From positions 2,480,001-2,544,000 of the forward strand of contig NZ_SNWA01000001.1 of the NCBI RefSeq assembly GCF_004361815.1: a stretch of DNA of 64,000 bases, written 5' to 3'. The position numbers and the translations under genes are program-made. How positions within the stretch are numbered: the stretch's first letter is position 1; each line of letters starts with the position of its first letter. Shown piece by piece: positions 48,092 through 56,393 of this stretch. The notes beneath the pieces were generated by a model, which was given only the letters and a program-made list of their open reading frames with translations, was not told where the DNA came from and made no database searches. Origin of the DNA: Paraburkholderia sp. BL10I2N1. Lineage in GTDB: Bacteria > Pseudomonadota > Gammaproteobacteria > Burkholderiales > Burkholderiaceae.

Positions 48092-49375
48092 ATGCAACCT
48101 GCCGTTCTGGCCGTTGCGCGCGTAGCCAGCCGCTATCGCTGGACTGTGTGCGCGCTGCTCTTCTTCGCGACAGTCATCAATTACATGGACCGGCAGATTC
48201 TCGGTCTGCTCGCGCCAGTCTTGCAGCACGACATCGGCTGGAGCCAGGTTCAGTACGGCCGGATTGTGATTGCATTTTCCGCGTTCTATGCGCTGGGTTT
48301 GCTGGGTTTCGGGCGCGTGGTCGACTGGCTTGGTACGCGCGTGTCGTACGCGATGGCCATGCTGATCTGGAGTGTGGCGGCGATGTTGCACGCCGCGGTG
48401 GGGTCGGTTGCGGGTTTCGCGGCGGTGCGCGCGCTGCTCGGCATCGGCGAAGGCGGCAACTTCCCGGCCGCTATCAAGGCGACGGCCGAATGGTTTCCGC
48501 GTCGTGAGCGCGCGCTGGCGACGGGCATCTTCAACTCAGGCGCCAACATCGGCGCGGTCTTCGCGCCGGCGATCATTCCGCCCCTCGCGATTGCCCTTGG
48601 GTGGCGCGCGGCCTTCATCGTGATTGGCGCGCTCGGCATTGTCTGGATTGCCGTCTGGATGGCGATCTACAAGCCTGCCGACCAGCGACGTGCTGAAGAC
48701 GTGGACGGTGTGGGCGCCGTCGACGAAGACGAGGATACGGATACCCGCGCAGGCGTGCCGGGCATGGGCGTGCTGTTGAGAAAACGTGAGACGTGGGCGT
48801 TTATCGTCGGCAAGTTCCTGACCGACCCGGTCTGGTGGTTCTATCTTTTCTGGCTGCCGAAGTGGCTCAACGAAGCACGCGGCATGGATCTGCAGCACAT
48901 CGGGCCGCCGCTCGTCGCCATCTACGCCTTGACGACAGTCGGTAGTATCGGCGGCGGCTGGATCTCGTCGGCGTTGCTGTGCAGCGGCTGGACGGTGAAC
49001 CGCGCACGCAAGACCGCGATGCTGATCTGCGCGTGTTGCGTGCTGCCGATCGCGTTTGTGTCTCAGGTTGAGAGCCTCTGGCTTGCTGTGTTGATTATCG
49101 GGCTTGCCGCAGCGGCGCATCAGGGCTGGTCGGCGAACCTGTTCACGACGGCATCGGACATGTTCCCGAAGCGTGCCGTTGGGGGCGTGGTCGGTATTGG
49201 CGGCATGGCTGGCTCGATCGGCGGGGTGCTGTTCTCCGAAGTGATCGGACAGGTGCTGCAGCGTACGGGTCAGTACTGGGTGTTGTTTGCGATCGGCGCC
49301 TGCGGTTATCTGATCGCGCTGGCAATCATGCATCTGCTCGTGCCTGACATGAAGACCACAACGCTCGAGAGCTGA
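48092..49375 (+). CDS. MFS transporter, hexuronate/aldarate (ExuT-like) family
   Basis: A 427-aa 12-helix transporter of the anion:cation symporter family. Typical features are VINYMDRQILGLLAPVLQ in the first helix and the loop ALLGIGEGGNFPAAIKATAEWFP. The operator upstream and the adjacent LacI repressor, uronate dehydrogenase and lactonase genes point to uptake of galacturonate, glucuronate or a related acid. Exact substrate inferred from context. Confidence 0.88.
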   Translation: MQPAVLAVARVASRYRWTVCALLFFATVINYMDRQILGLLAPVLQHDIGWSQVQYGRIVIAFSAFYALGLLGFGRVVDWLGTRVSYAMAMLIWSVAAMLHAAVGSVAGFAAVRALLGIGEGGNFPAAIKATAEWFPRRERALATGIFNSGANIGAVFAPAIIPPLAIALGWRAAFIVIGALGIVWIAVWMAIYKPADQRRAEDVDGVGAVDEDEDTDTRAGVPGMGVLLRKRETWAFIVGKFLTDPVWWFYLFWLPKWLNEARGMDLQHIGPPLVAIYALTTVGSIGGGWISSALLCSGWTVNRARKTAMLICACCVLPIAFVSQVESLWLAVLIIGLAAAAHQGWSANLFTTASDMFPKRAVGGVVGIGGMAGSIGGVLFSEVIGQVLQRTGQYWVLFAIGACGYLIALAIMHLLVPDMKTTTLES

Positions 49376-49394
49376 TCTCCGGCCGTATAAAAAT

Positions 49395-49427
49395 GCCGAT
49401 ATCCAAGCAGGATATCGGCTCTTTTTA
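49395..49427. terminator. Terminator between MFS and lacI-type genes
   Basis: GCCGATATCC and GGATATCGGC around AAGCA, with an A-run before and TCTTTTT after. It separates the convergent MFS and repressor transcripts. Confidence 0.8.
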
Positions 49428-49653
49428 TTGGGTCTTTGCAATGGCTAAGGCTTGACGCGCTGGCACGCGGAACGCGGGTATTTGTTATCGGTGGTCGCGC
49501 CAGAAATCAGGTGCCGCGCGGCGACGCTGTCGTGGCGTGCGCAGCAGCGGCAACACGTCTCATGGAGGCGCGTCCGGGACACGTTCGTCAAAATGTCGGC
49601 CATCGTATATCGCGCAATTTGCGCCGGCGGCCGCGCAGGGCGGACGCCGTCGA

Positions 49654-50649
49654 TCAGCGCGGGTTGTCGCGCGGGATGGTCGAATCGCGGACGATCAGGC
49701 GCGGTTCCAGCGTCACGTGGCCGATGTCGCGCTTGCCGGCGAGGGCGTCAATTAGCTTGAGCATCGCCTGTTCGCCCATCTTTTCGCTCTGCAGGTCAAC
49801 GGTTGTGAGCGCCGGGACCGCAAATTCGCCGTACGGCACGTTGTCGAAACCCGTCACCGACAGGTCCTGCGGTAGCTTGAAACCGAGTGCGACGGCTTCT
49901 TTCATGAAGCCCAGCGCGATCAGGTCGTTGTAGCAGATCAGTGCTTCAGGCCGGTGCGGTCCGAGCATGACCGATGAGCAGGCGTTTTTTCCCGCAAGCG
50001 TCGACGGCGCATGCGCTTCGTGAACCTCGAGGGTGAGATCGGCTTCCGACAGGCAGGTGCGTGCGCCGCGGATCCGTTCGGCGTCCCAGCGCGAGCGGGC
50101 AAAACCGAGATAGCCGATGTGGCGATGGCCCTGATTCAGCAGATGCCGGGCCAGCATGTATCCTGCCAGATAGCTGTCGTTGCTCACGCTGGGAATCGGG
50201 AACAGCTGGTTGCGGCCGAGCAGGACGACGGGCTTGTTCAGTTCGGTCATCCATTGCATCGAGTCTTCCTGCATCCGCGAACTGATGATCACGCCGTCGA
50301 CGCGCTGCGCCAGCGCCTCGATCAGCTGTTGTTCGCGCTCCTGGTTTTCTTCGGTATCGACGAGCAACAGGGTGTAGTCGTGCCGCAGCGCGATCCGGTT
50401 CGCGCCCTTGACGATGTTCGTGAAGTACGGATTGCGGATATCGAGGATGGCGAGGCCGATGGTCCGGGTAACGCCTGTGATCATCGAGCGCGCCAACGGG
50501 TTCGAGCGGTAGCCGAGCTGTTCGATCGCGGCCTTGAGGCGAGCTTCGACAGGCGCGGAAAAGCGTTGCGCGCCGTTCATGTATTTCGAGACCGTTGCCA
50601 CAGACACCCCGGCGGCAGCGGCGACATCGCGAATCGTAGCTTTTTTCAT
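49654..50649 (-). CDS. LacI-family transcriptional repressor of the uronate module
   Basis: A 331-aa regulator. The N-terminal helix-turn-helix TIRDVAAAAGVSVATVSKYM is followed by a hinge and a periplasmic-binding-protein-like effector domain (GLAILDIRNPYF..., SVTGFDNVPYGEFAVPALTTV). An operator overlaps its own 5' leader (50658-50669), and others precede the MFS and udh genes, so it probably represses all three units and itself until a uronate-derived ligand binds. Confidence 0.9.
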   Translation of the reverse strand: MKKATIRDVAAAAGVSVATVSKYMNGAQRFSAPVEARLKAAIEQLGYRSNPLARSMITGVTRTIGLAILDIRNPYFTNIVKGANRIALRHDYTLLLVDTEENQEREQQLIEALAQRVDGVIISSRMQEDSMQWMTELNKPVVLLGRNQLFPIPSVSNDSYLAGYMLARHLLNQGHRHIGYLGFARSRWDAERIRGARTCLSEADLTLEVHEAHAPSTLAGKNACSSVMLGPHRPEALICYNDLIALGFMKEAVALGFKLPQDLSVTGFDNVPYGEFAVPALTTVDLQSEKMGEQAMLKLIDALAGKRDIGHVTLEPRLIVRDSTIPRDNPR

Positions 50650-50657
50650 TTACGGAG

Positions 50658-50669
50658 GATAACGTTTTC
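50658..50669. promoter_or_regulatory. LacI-family operator before the repressor gene
   Basis: GATAACGTTTTC, one mismatch from the perfect palindrome at 50829, lying 9 bases before the repressor ATG on the opposite strand. Position implies autoregulation. Confidence 0.65.
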
Positions 50670-50797
50670 TTTTTGTATGAACTGGCCTGATTGCGAGGCA
50701 CGTCTGGATGTCATGATGTCAGCTTACAGTACGTCATAAAAGGCAGGAATTCCATCGACAGAATGTCATCCGGGAGCCTCGGCGTCGGTCAAAACGA

Positions 50798-50826
50798 TTG
50801 ACGCGGGGTTGCTCCAATTCTATTTT
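50798..50826 (+). promoter_or_regulatory. Sigma-70-type promoter for udh
   Basis: TTGACG (50798-50803) and TATTTT (50821-50826) with a 17-base spacer, pointing at udh. The operator at 50829-50840 starts two bases downstream. Confidence 0.6.
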
Positions 50827-50828
50827 AG

Positions 50829-50840
50829 GAAAACGTTTTC
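50829..50840. promoter_or_regulatory. LacI-family operator before udh
   Basis: GAAAACGTTTTC, a perfect 12-base palindrome at the start of the udh transcript. The best of the three related sites in this region. Confidence 0.75.
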
Positions 50841-50898
50841 TCGCCCTTCTCCTCAGCAGGGCGATTATCAATGATACTCATATCAGGGACACACCAGC

Positions 50899-51732
50899 AT
50901 GAGCAATGAACCAGCGGCACAACGCAAGCCTTTCCGGCGCCTTCTTCTGACCGGCGCGGCAGGCAATCTCGGCCGCCAGATGCGAGGCGCGCTCGCTGAT
51001 TGGGCCGATATCGTGCGCCTGTCCGACGTCGCACCGCTTGACGATGCGGCGCCGCACGAAGAACTGGCGGTGCTTGATCTGGCCGATCGCGCGGCGGTCG
51101 ACGCTCTCGTTGAAGGTGTCGATGCGATTGTGCACCTGGGTGGCATCTCGGTCGACGCCCCGTTCGACGACCTGCTCGAAGCCAACATCCGCGGGCTCTA
51201 CAACCTGTACTCGGCGGCGCACAAGCATGGCGTGAAGCGCATCGTATTCGCAAGCTCGAATCACACAATCGGCTTTCATCCCACGACATCGGTGCTCGAC
51301 GCCGACTCCCCGCAGCGGCCCGACAGCCTGTACGGCGTGACGAAATGCTTTGGCGAATCGCTGTCGCGCTACTACTACGACCGTTTCGGGCTCGAAACAG
51401 TCTGCGTGCGGATCGGCTCGTCGTTCGAGGAGCCGAAGAACCCGCGGATGCTCGTCACATACCTCAGCTATCGCGACTTCATCGAACTGGTGCGCTGCTC
51501 GCTGTTCACGAACCGCGTGGGGCATGCGATCGTCTACGGCGCGTCGAACAATCCGGTGAAGTGGTGGGACAACACGAAGGCCGCGTTCCTCGGTTTCAAT
51601 CCGCAGGACAGTTCGGAGCAGTTTGCGGGTCTCTTTCCGCTCGCCGCGCCGACCGACAATCGCGACGATCCGGCGCAACTTTACCAGGGCGGCGCATTCG
51701 TGCTGGGCGAGCCGATGGAGCGTAGTAAGTGA
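50899..51732 (+). CDS. udh: Uronate dehydrogenase (NAD-dependent)
   Basis: Oxidises D-galacturonate or D-glucuronate to the aldarolactone, the first step of the oxidative uronate pathway. The 277-aa extended SDR has the Rossmann motif LLLTGAAGNLGRQ, HLGGISVDAPFDD, FASSNHTIGF and the catalytic YGVTK (Tyr145, Lys149). It overlaps the SMP-30 lactonase start by four bases, so product lactone is handed to the next enzyme. Confidence 0.92.
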   Translation: MSNEPAAQRKPFRRLLLTGAAGNLGRQMRGALADWADIVRLSDVAPLDDAAPHEELAVLDLADRAAVDALVEGVDAIVHLGGISVDAPFDDLLEANIRGLYNLYSAAHKHGVKRIVFASSNHTIGFHPTTSVLDADSPQRPDSLYGVTKCFGESLSRYYYDRFGLETVCVRIGSSFEEPKNPRMLVTYLSYRDFIELVRCSLFTNRVGHAIVYGASNNPVKWWDNTKAAFLGFNPQDSSEQFAGLFPLAAPTDNRDDPAQLYQGGAFVLGEPMERSK

Positions 51733-52643
51733 GCGGCGGCGTATCGGTCGAGCGGGTGACGGCAGCAGGGCAAGCTTCGGTTGGAGAAAGTCCGGTCTGG
51801 CGAGCGGCGGAAGAGGCGCTTTACTGGGTCGACATTCCCGCCCGCAAGATCGTGCGGTTGCACGTTGCGTCGGGTGTGAGGTCCGAATGGACGCTGCCGG
51901 AAAAGGTCGCATGCATTGCATTCGACGCGTCCGGCGTCGCATTGGCGGGGCTCGAGACAGGATTGTTCGCGGTGACGCTGTCGTCGTCCGCGGGTCTGCA
52001 AGACGCGGTGCGGCGAACCCGCAAACTTGCCGCGCCGGTGTTTCCGGCGCCGGACATGCGCTTTAACGATGGCCGCTGTGATCGTCAAGGGCGATTCTGG
52101 GCCGGGACGATGGTGCAGGACATGTCGCAGGCGAATCCGGCCGGGGCGCTATTCAGGTTCGATACGAATGGCGAACTCTCGGCGCCCGTGGTCGACGGTC
52201 TGATTACGCAGAATGGCCTCGCATGGTCGCCGGATGGCACGACGATGTATCTGTCCGACTCGCACCCATCGCGGCGCCTGATCTGGGCGTTCGACTTCGA
52301 CGTCGAGAGCGGCACGCCGCACAACCGGCGCGTGTTCGCCGATCTGCACGACTACGTGGGTCGACCGGATGGCGCAGCCGTGGATGCAGACGGTTGTTAC
52401 TGGACCTGTGCCAACGATGCAGGTGTGCTGCTGCGCTTTACGCCGCAAGGAAAGCTCGACCGGCAGATTGCGGTGCCAGCGGCGAAGCCTTCGATGTGCG
52501 CGTTCGGTGGGCGTGAGTTCGACACGTTGTACGTGACTTCGATTCGTCCGGCCAGTGGGGCGACTGCGGACGATGGATGTGTATTTGCCGTCCGGGCGGG
52601 CGTGTCGGGCTTGTCAGAGTCGGGGTACGCGGGAGCATTGTGA
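51729..52643 (+). CDS. SMP-30/gluconolactonase-family lactonase
   Basis: A 304-aa beta-propeller lactonase. Metal and active-site motifs seen are VGESPVWRAAEEALYWVDIP, DMRFNDGRCDRQGRFWAGTM and GLAWSPDGTTMYLSDS. GTG start at 51729 overlaps the udh stop. In this operon the likely role is opening the aldarolactone made by Udh. Later steps to central metabolism are not in the window. Confidence 0.9.
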   Translation: MSGGVSVERVTAAGQASVGESPVWRAAEEALYWVDIPARKIVRLHVASGVRSEWTLPEKVACIAFDASGVALAGLETGLFAVTLSSSAGLQDAVRRTRKLAAPVFPAPDMRFNDGRCDRQGRFWAGTMVQDMSQANPAGALFRFDTNGELSAPVVDGLITQNGLAWSPDGTTMYLSDSHPSRRLIWAFDFDVESGTPHNRRVFADLHDYVGRPDGAAVDADGCYWTCANDAGVLLRFTPQGKLDRQIAVPAAKPSMCAFGGREFDTLYVTSIRPASGATADDGCVFAVRAGVSGLSESGYAGAL

Positions 52644-52877
52644 ACTGCGGGGAGGCGCTGCGTGACGTTGTTGTCGCGTCGTTGCGGCTGCTGGATTTTC
52701 ACCAGGCATCCAACGGCGTGCTGGACGCCTCGTCCACCTGATTTGTTGGCTTCGGGCGCGGTTGGCCCAGGACAGCAAGCGGCCTTCAGGATAAATTCTC
52801 GATTTGCCGTTAAAGTCTCTTTTCCTCAACCGGTGAAACCTGTCACCTGAGCGCATCGACCGGGGCGCCTTAAGCCA

Positions 52878-53327
52878 ATGAAGCGCATCGCAGGAGTCGT
52901 TCGAATCGTGCTGACCGGTGCGGCTGCGTCAGTCGCACTTTGGCCGGTGCTGTCGCACGCCGTTCCGCTTGATGCGCAACTCGATTGCCGCTCAACGGGG
53001 CACGCCTTCATCGCTCCGCTCCTGGAGAACCTGTATATCGAACCGGAGCCGATGCATGTCGAAGCAAACTCGATCAATGCATTTCGACCGGCGAAAGGCA
53101 TCCATCTGACGGCATTCGACTTTCACGTCTATGCCGTGCTCGGCTACGAGAAGGACGATCCGATGTTCAGGCAGGGAAGTGGTCAGCCCATTGCGAACTC
53201 GGCTTACGGCGCCGTGGTGATCGGCCCGACTGAAGCGGTGGAAGTACGCGTGCGGAAGGCGGGCAGCGACGCCGTCGTGCATCACGTCACGCCCTTCATC
53301 ATTGCGATTTTCTGCAACGTACGCTGA
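52878..53327 (+). CDS. Exported hypothetical protein
   Basis: A 149-aa protein with a signal peptide (about residues 1-28, cleavage near LSHAVP). The mature part has two Cys (LDCRS and FCNVR, at opposite ends) that could form a disulfide. No family recognised. It is followed by a good terminator and lies just outside the integrated element. Confidence 0.7.
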   Translation: MKRIAGVVRIVLTGAAASVALWPVLSHAVPLDAQLDCRSTGHAFIAPLLENLYIEPEPMHVEANSINAFRPAKGIHLTAFDFHVYAVLGYEKDDPMFRQGSGQPIANSAYGAVVIGPTEAVEVRVRKAGSDAVVHHVTPFIIAIFCNVR

Positions 53328-53382
53328 CACGGTGCCCTCTGTTCGGAGCGGGGCAGCGCAGTGGAATGCACGGTGGAATGAA

Positions 53383-53415
53383 AAAGGCCCTCGGCTTTCG
53401 CCTGAGGGCCTTTGT
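53383..53415 (+). terminator. Terminator after the exported hypothetical protein
   Basis: AAAGGCCCTC... pairs with GAGGGCCTTT around a loop, followed by GTTCTTC. It also lies just past the 3' end of the tRNA-Val gene on the other strand. Confidence 0.75.
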
Positions 53416-53442
53416 TCTTCGGGTTTCACATACCCATAAATC

Positions 53443-53517
53443 TGGTGGGTAGTACTGGGATCGAACCAGTGACCCCTGCCGTGTGAAGGCAGTGCTCTAC
53501 CGCTGAGCTAACCACCC
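53443..53517 (-). tRNA. tRNA-Val(CAC)
   Basis: A 75-base cloverleaf on the minus strand: acceptor GGGTGGT, D arm with GCTCAGCGGTAGAGC, anticodon loop TTCACAC within CTGCC/GGCAG (anticodon CAC), T arm GGTTCGATCCC and encoded CCA. An integrase gene begins 84 bases from its 5' end, so it is the probable attachment locus of the element to the right. Confidence 0.96.
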
Positions 53518-53600
53518 GAAGAGAGGCGAATTATGGGGCTCTTCCAAAGTTCTGTCAATAGTTACCTAAGTGCCGTAGGACTCGTAGAGGACTCGACATC

Positions 53601-54584
53601 ATGGGAACGATTAGCAAGCACGTAGCGAAAAATGGGGACGTAACATTCCAGGCGAAGGTTCGAAGAAAGGGCTGGCCCGGTCAATCGAAGACCTTCCACG
53701 AAAAGAAGGACGCAGCCGCGTGGATACGCGCCACGGAGAGCGCCCTGGATCGCGGGGAGCTATCCAAGCCCACGAAGCCGAAAGCGGACGGTTTAAACAC
53801 GCTCGCGGACGCGCTGCGGCGGTATCGGGATAAGGTCTGCCCGGATCACCGTGGCGGCGCTATCGAGCAGTTGACGATTAACCGCTGGCTGCGAGAGTGC
53901 CGCGAGTTCGTTGCAATTCCTGTCGAGCAGTTGAGCGCCGCGAGATTGGCCGAATGGCGTGACGGACAGATGAAGGATCGCCAGCCTTCGACAGTCGCGC
54001 GGCAGATGAATACCCTGCTGGCCTGCCTGAACCTCGCTAGGGCAGAGTGGGGCTGCGAAATTCCGCCGCTCAAGGTGGCCCGTCCGAAGAGTCCACCGCA
54101 CCGGGACCGGGTTCTCTCGGAAACAGAGGAAGCCACGCTGCTACTCGCCGCTGGCGACCTTCGCCCGGTGATCGAGTTCGCGATTGCTACCGCGATGAGG
54201 CAAGGTGAGATCGCCGCGCTACGCTGGCCGGATATCGACTGGACCCGGAAGGTTGCCCGTTTGCACACTTCGAAGAACGGTCTGCCGCGAGACGTGCCGC
54301 TGTCGACCCGTGCGATTGCCGCGCTGGAATCTCTGGAGCGCGGGCGCGGGCCGGTGTTCGGTCTGTCCGCCGATTCGATCAAGCGCCAGTTCATCCGGCT
54401 CGCGCGCCGAGCGAAGATCAGCGGCCTACGCTTCCACGACCTTCGCCACACAGCCATCACGCGCTACGCTCGCACCGGCCTAAACCCGCTCCAGCTTGCC
54501 GTGATCAGTGGCCATAAGGACATTCGGATGTTGGCGCGCTATACGCATCTGAAGGCGGAAGAGTTGGTGGGTGTGATGGGCTGA
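53601..54584 (+). CDS. int: Tyrosine recombinase / phage integrase
   Basis: Catalyses site-specific insertion of the element. The 327-aa protein has an N-terminal arm-binding part, a core-binding domain (about 65-160) and a catalytic domain with Arg200 (AMRQGE), Lys225, His279 and Arg282 (HDLRHTA), His305 (SGHKD) and nucleophile Tyr314 (ARYTHL), so all catalytic residues are present. It points away from tRNA-Val, into the element. Confidence 0.93.
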   Translation: MGTISKHVAKNGDVTFQAKVRRKGWPGQSKTFHEKKDAAAWIRATESALDRGELSKPTKPKADGLNTLADALRRYRDKVCPDHRGGAIEQLTINRWLRECREFVAIPVEQLSAARLAEWRDGQMKDRQPSTVARQMNTLLACLNLARAEWGCEIPPLKVARPKSPPHRDRVLSETEEATLLLAAGDLRPVIEFAIATAMRQGEIAALRWPDIDWTRKVARLHTSKNGLPRDVPLSTRAIAALESLERGRGPVFGLSADSIKRQFIRLARRAKISGLRFHDLRHTAITRYARTGLNPLQLAVISGHKDIRMLARYTHLKAEELVGVMG

Positions 54585-54619
54585 TAGTCCTGTAGGAGTC
54601 GCGCGGCGGGTCTCTCCGG

Positions 54620-54652
54620 CTCGCCGCGCTCTGCGGACTGCCCTAACCGGGC
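54620..54652. repeat. 33-bp imperfect direct repeat, copy 1
   Basis: Begins CTCGCCGCGCTCTGCGGACT; matches 55411-55443 at 30 of 33 positions. The two copies bracket the membrane-protein gene at 54719. Confidence 0.7.
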
Positions 54653-54718
54653 GGTTATCGCCACAAATCCGCGCATTCCTACTACACTCAGCCATTGGTC
54701 ATACGAAGAAGGAAAACC

Positions 54719-55369
54719 GTGGCTGAACTCAATGCCGCGCTGCTCGCATTTGTCGGTGTGCTAGTTGGCGGCTATTTCAATAACTTCATGGCGGAAGACT
54801 ACCGGCGCTTTCGCGACAGCCAAGCTCTCGCTGGCGCTTTGGTCGGCGAACTACAAGCCCACGTGGACTCGCTGCCGCACATGAAGAATCAACTTAAAAA
54901 CGCTAAGGCGAACCTTGATGTTGGCGGAGGGATGGAAACGCCTGAATGGACCGCGCCGATGAGTCCGATATTCGATGCGAACGCGGCAAAGATAGGACTG
55001 TTGCGGCCCAACGATGCAAAGGGCGTGGCGCATGCATATGAGCAAATCAGGGCATTTCGTGAAACGTTGCACATGCTATCCAAGCACCATGGCGGGATGT
55101 CGGCCAATTGGCGAGTAGACGTGGTCAACTTGGCCATTGCCGAAATCGAGAAGGTGGAGACAATCGTAACGCCGCTATTCGACAGCCTAACGCGATATGC
55201 AGATGCGTGTTACTGGAAGCGTCGCGCTACGCTTTTGCAGGGCGGCGCCTGCCTGCTGCTGGTGGCGATCCTTATCGCCTTGACGGCTCATTCCCCAGGC
55301 ACGTCCGAGCACGGCGAGCAATGCACAACCACGCTCGATCACGACGCGTTGCATACAGTTTGTAAGTAA
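54719..55369 (+). CDS. Element-encoded membrane protein of unknown function
   Basis: A 216-aa protein with a hydrophobic segment at each end (LLAFVGVLVGGYF near the start; LLQGGACLLLVAILIALTA near residue 180) and a soluble helical middle. I recognise no family. GTG at 54719 is preferred because AAGGA lies just upstream; a TTG at 54695 is in frame. It is adjacent to the integrase and bracketed by a direct repeat, a setting typical of accessory cargo in prophages. Confidence 0.65.
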   Translation: MAELNAALLAFVGVLVGGYFNNFMAEDYRRFRDSQALAGALVGELQAHVDSLPHMKNQLKNAKANLDVGGGMETPEWTAPMSPIFDANAAKIGLLRPNDAKGVAHAYEQIRAFRETLHMLSKHHGGMSANWRVDVVNLAIAEIEKVETIVTPLFDSLTRYADACYWKRRATLLQGGACLLLVAILIALTAHSPGTSEHGEQCTTTLDHDALHTVCK

Positions 55370-55410
55370 GCGAGTCCTGCTGGCGTCCCACGCTGGGCAT
55401 TGAGATTTGC

Positions 55411-55443
55411 CTCGCCGCGCTCTGTGGACTGACCTTACCGGGC
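55411..55443. repeat. 33-bp imperfect direct repeat, copy 2
   Basis: Begins CTCGCCGCGCTCTGTGGACT; three mismatches to 54620-54652. It lies downstream of the membrane-protein gene and upstream of the secreted-protein gene. Confidence 0.7.
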
Positions 55444-55640
55444 ACGGGCACGGTCTTCCCGTCTTTCGCCCTGTTGCGCCATTCCGCTGAGGTGTGCGAG
55501 ACTCGTTGTTGCCCAATAGTGGGAGTTCTCAAGGAGGGTCGCATGCGACCTGCCGACGAACCGGGCTTTTTCCTACTATGTGCCGGACGGCGAGAATTAA
55601 ATCCATAACAGTCACAGAGCCCAACAATCCGGGACATTCC

Positions 55641-56129
55641 ATGCGACACATCTGCTCGGCAATTTTCGCGGCCTCAATGGTGCTGGCTGGGCGCGCAGCA
55701 GCGCAGACGGGGCCAACCGATGTTGAGTTGAAGGCCGCGTACTGTCTTGGCGTGACAAAAATCACTCAACAGGTGCCGAGCAAAATGTGGGCTGAATTGC
55801 AGGCCGCTCACCAAGATACTCTTCCTGTTGCCGCGCTGGTTCGCCGGAACTTGGTCGAGCAGAATGATCGACTAGATCGCCTGCGCGCATACGTTCTGCC
55901 CAAGCTGATGGCGGATGAAACGATGCAACTCATGATTGCTGAAACGCGTGGCGAGAACGACGCATTACAGTTCCAAAGCCCGGAGGTATTGCAATGCGGA
56001 TCGCAATGTAAGGTGCCAAGCACCAACGCGCCCGACGAGTTGACCAACTACAAGTCATGCCTAACAGCGTGCTCGCCCGCCATGCCGCGCATTTGGTCGT
56101 GTAACGACACGTCCTGGTTGCCATATTAG
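55641..56129 (+). CDS. Secreted Cys-rich hypothetical protein
   Basis: A 162-aa protein with a signal peptide (MRHICSAIFAASMVLAGRAA, cleavage likely after AAAQ). The mature protein has six cysteines, five of them in the C-terminal third (QCGSQC, YKSCLTAC, WSCND), so disulfides are likely in the periplasm. ATG at 55641 fits the signal peptide; upstream in-frame codons to 55494 do not look coding. No family recognised. Confidence 0.6.
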   Translation: MRHICSAIFAASMVLAGRAAAQTGPTDVELKAAYCLGVTKITQQVPSKMWAELQAAHQDTLPVAALVRRNLVEQNDRLDRLRAYVLPKLMADETMQLMIAETRGENDALQFQSPEVLQCGSQCKVPSTNAPDELTNYKSCLTACSPAMPRIWSCNDTSWLPY

Positions 56130-56393
56130 ACGAGCGGATGCCACCTGCCTGAGTCAGCGTGACCACTTTGTCCCCGGACAAATCGTTATAGCAGTAACTG
56201 CCTCGTCCGGGCAGTCGCTTCGTTGATCGGCTTGAGCGGAGTGAGGGAAGGGACGCGGAAGGGACGGGAGGAGCCGCGAGCAGGGAGAATCGAGCCGCGC
56301 CGCGTGTGTAAATCGGTGTACTACGGCCTTCGAGCGGGCTGGCCTGTAGTCGCGTGTGCGACCGGCCTTGCAGCCCGCCCTAGAGGCTCTGTA
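56130..56393. other. Intergenic region between convergent element genes
   Basis: No gene seen. Holds a 16-base palindrome TTTGTCC-CC-GGACAAA (56167-56182) that may be an operator or a stem-loop, and a purine-rich stretch near 56230-56300. Confidence 0.4.
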
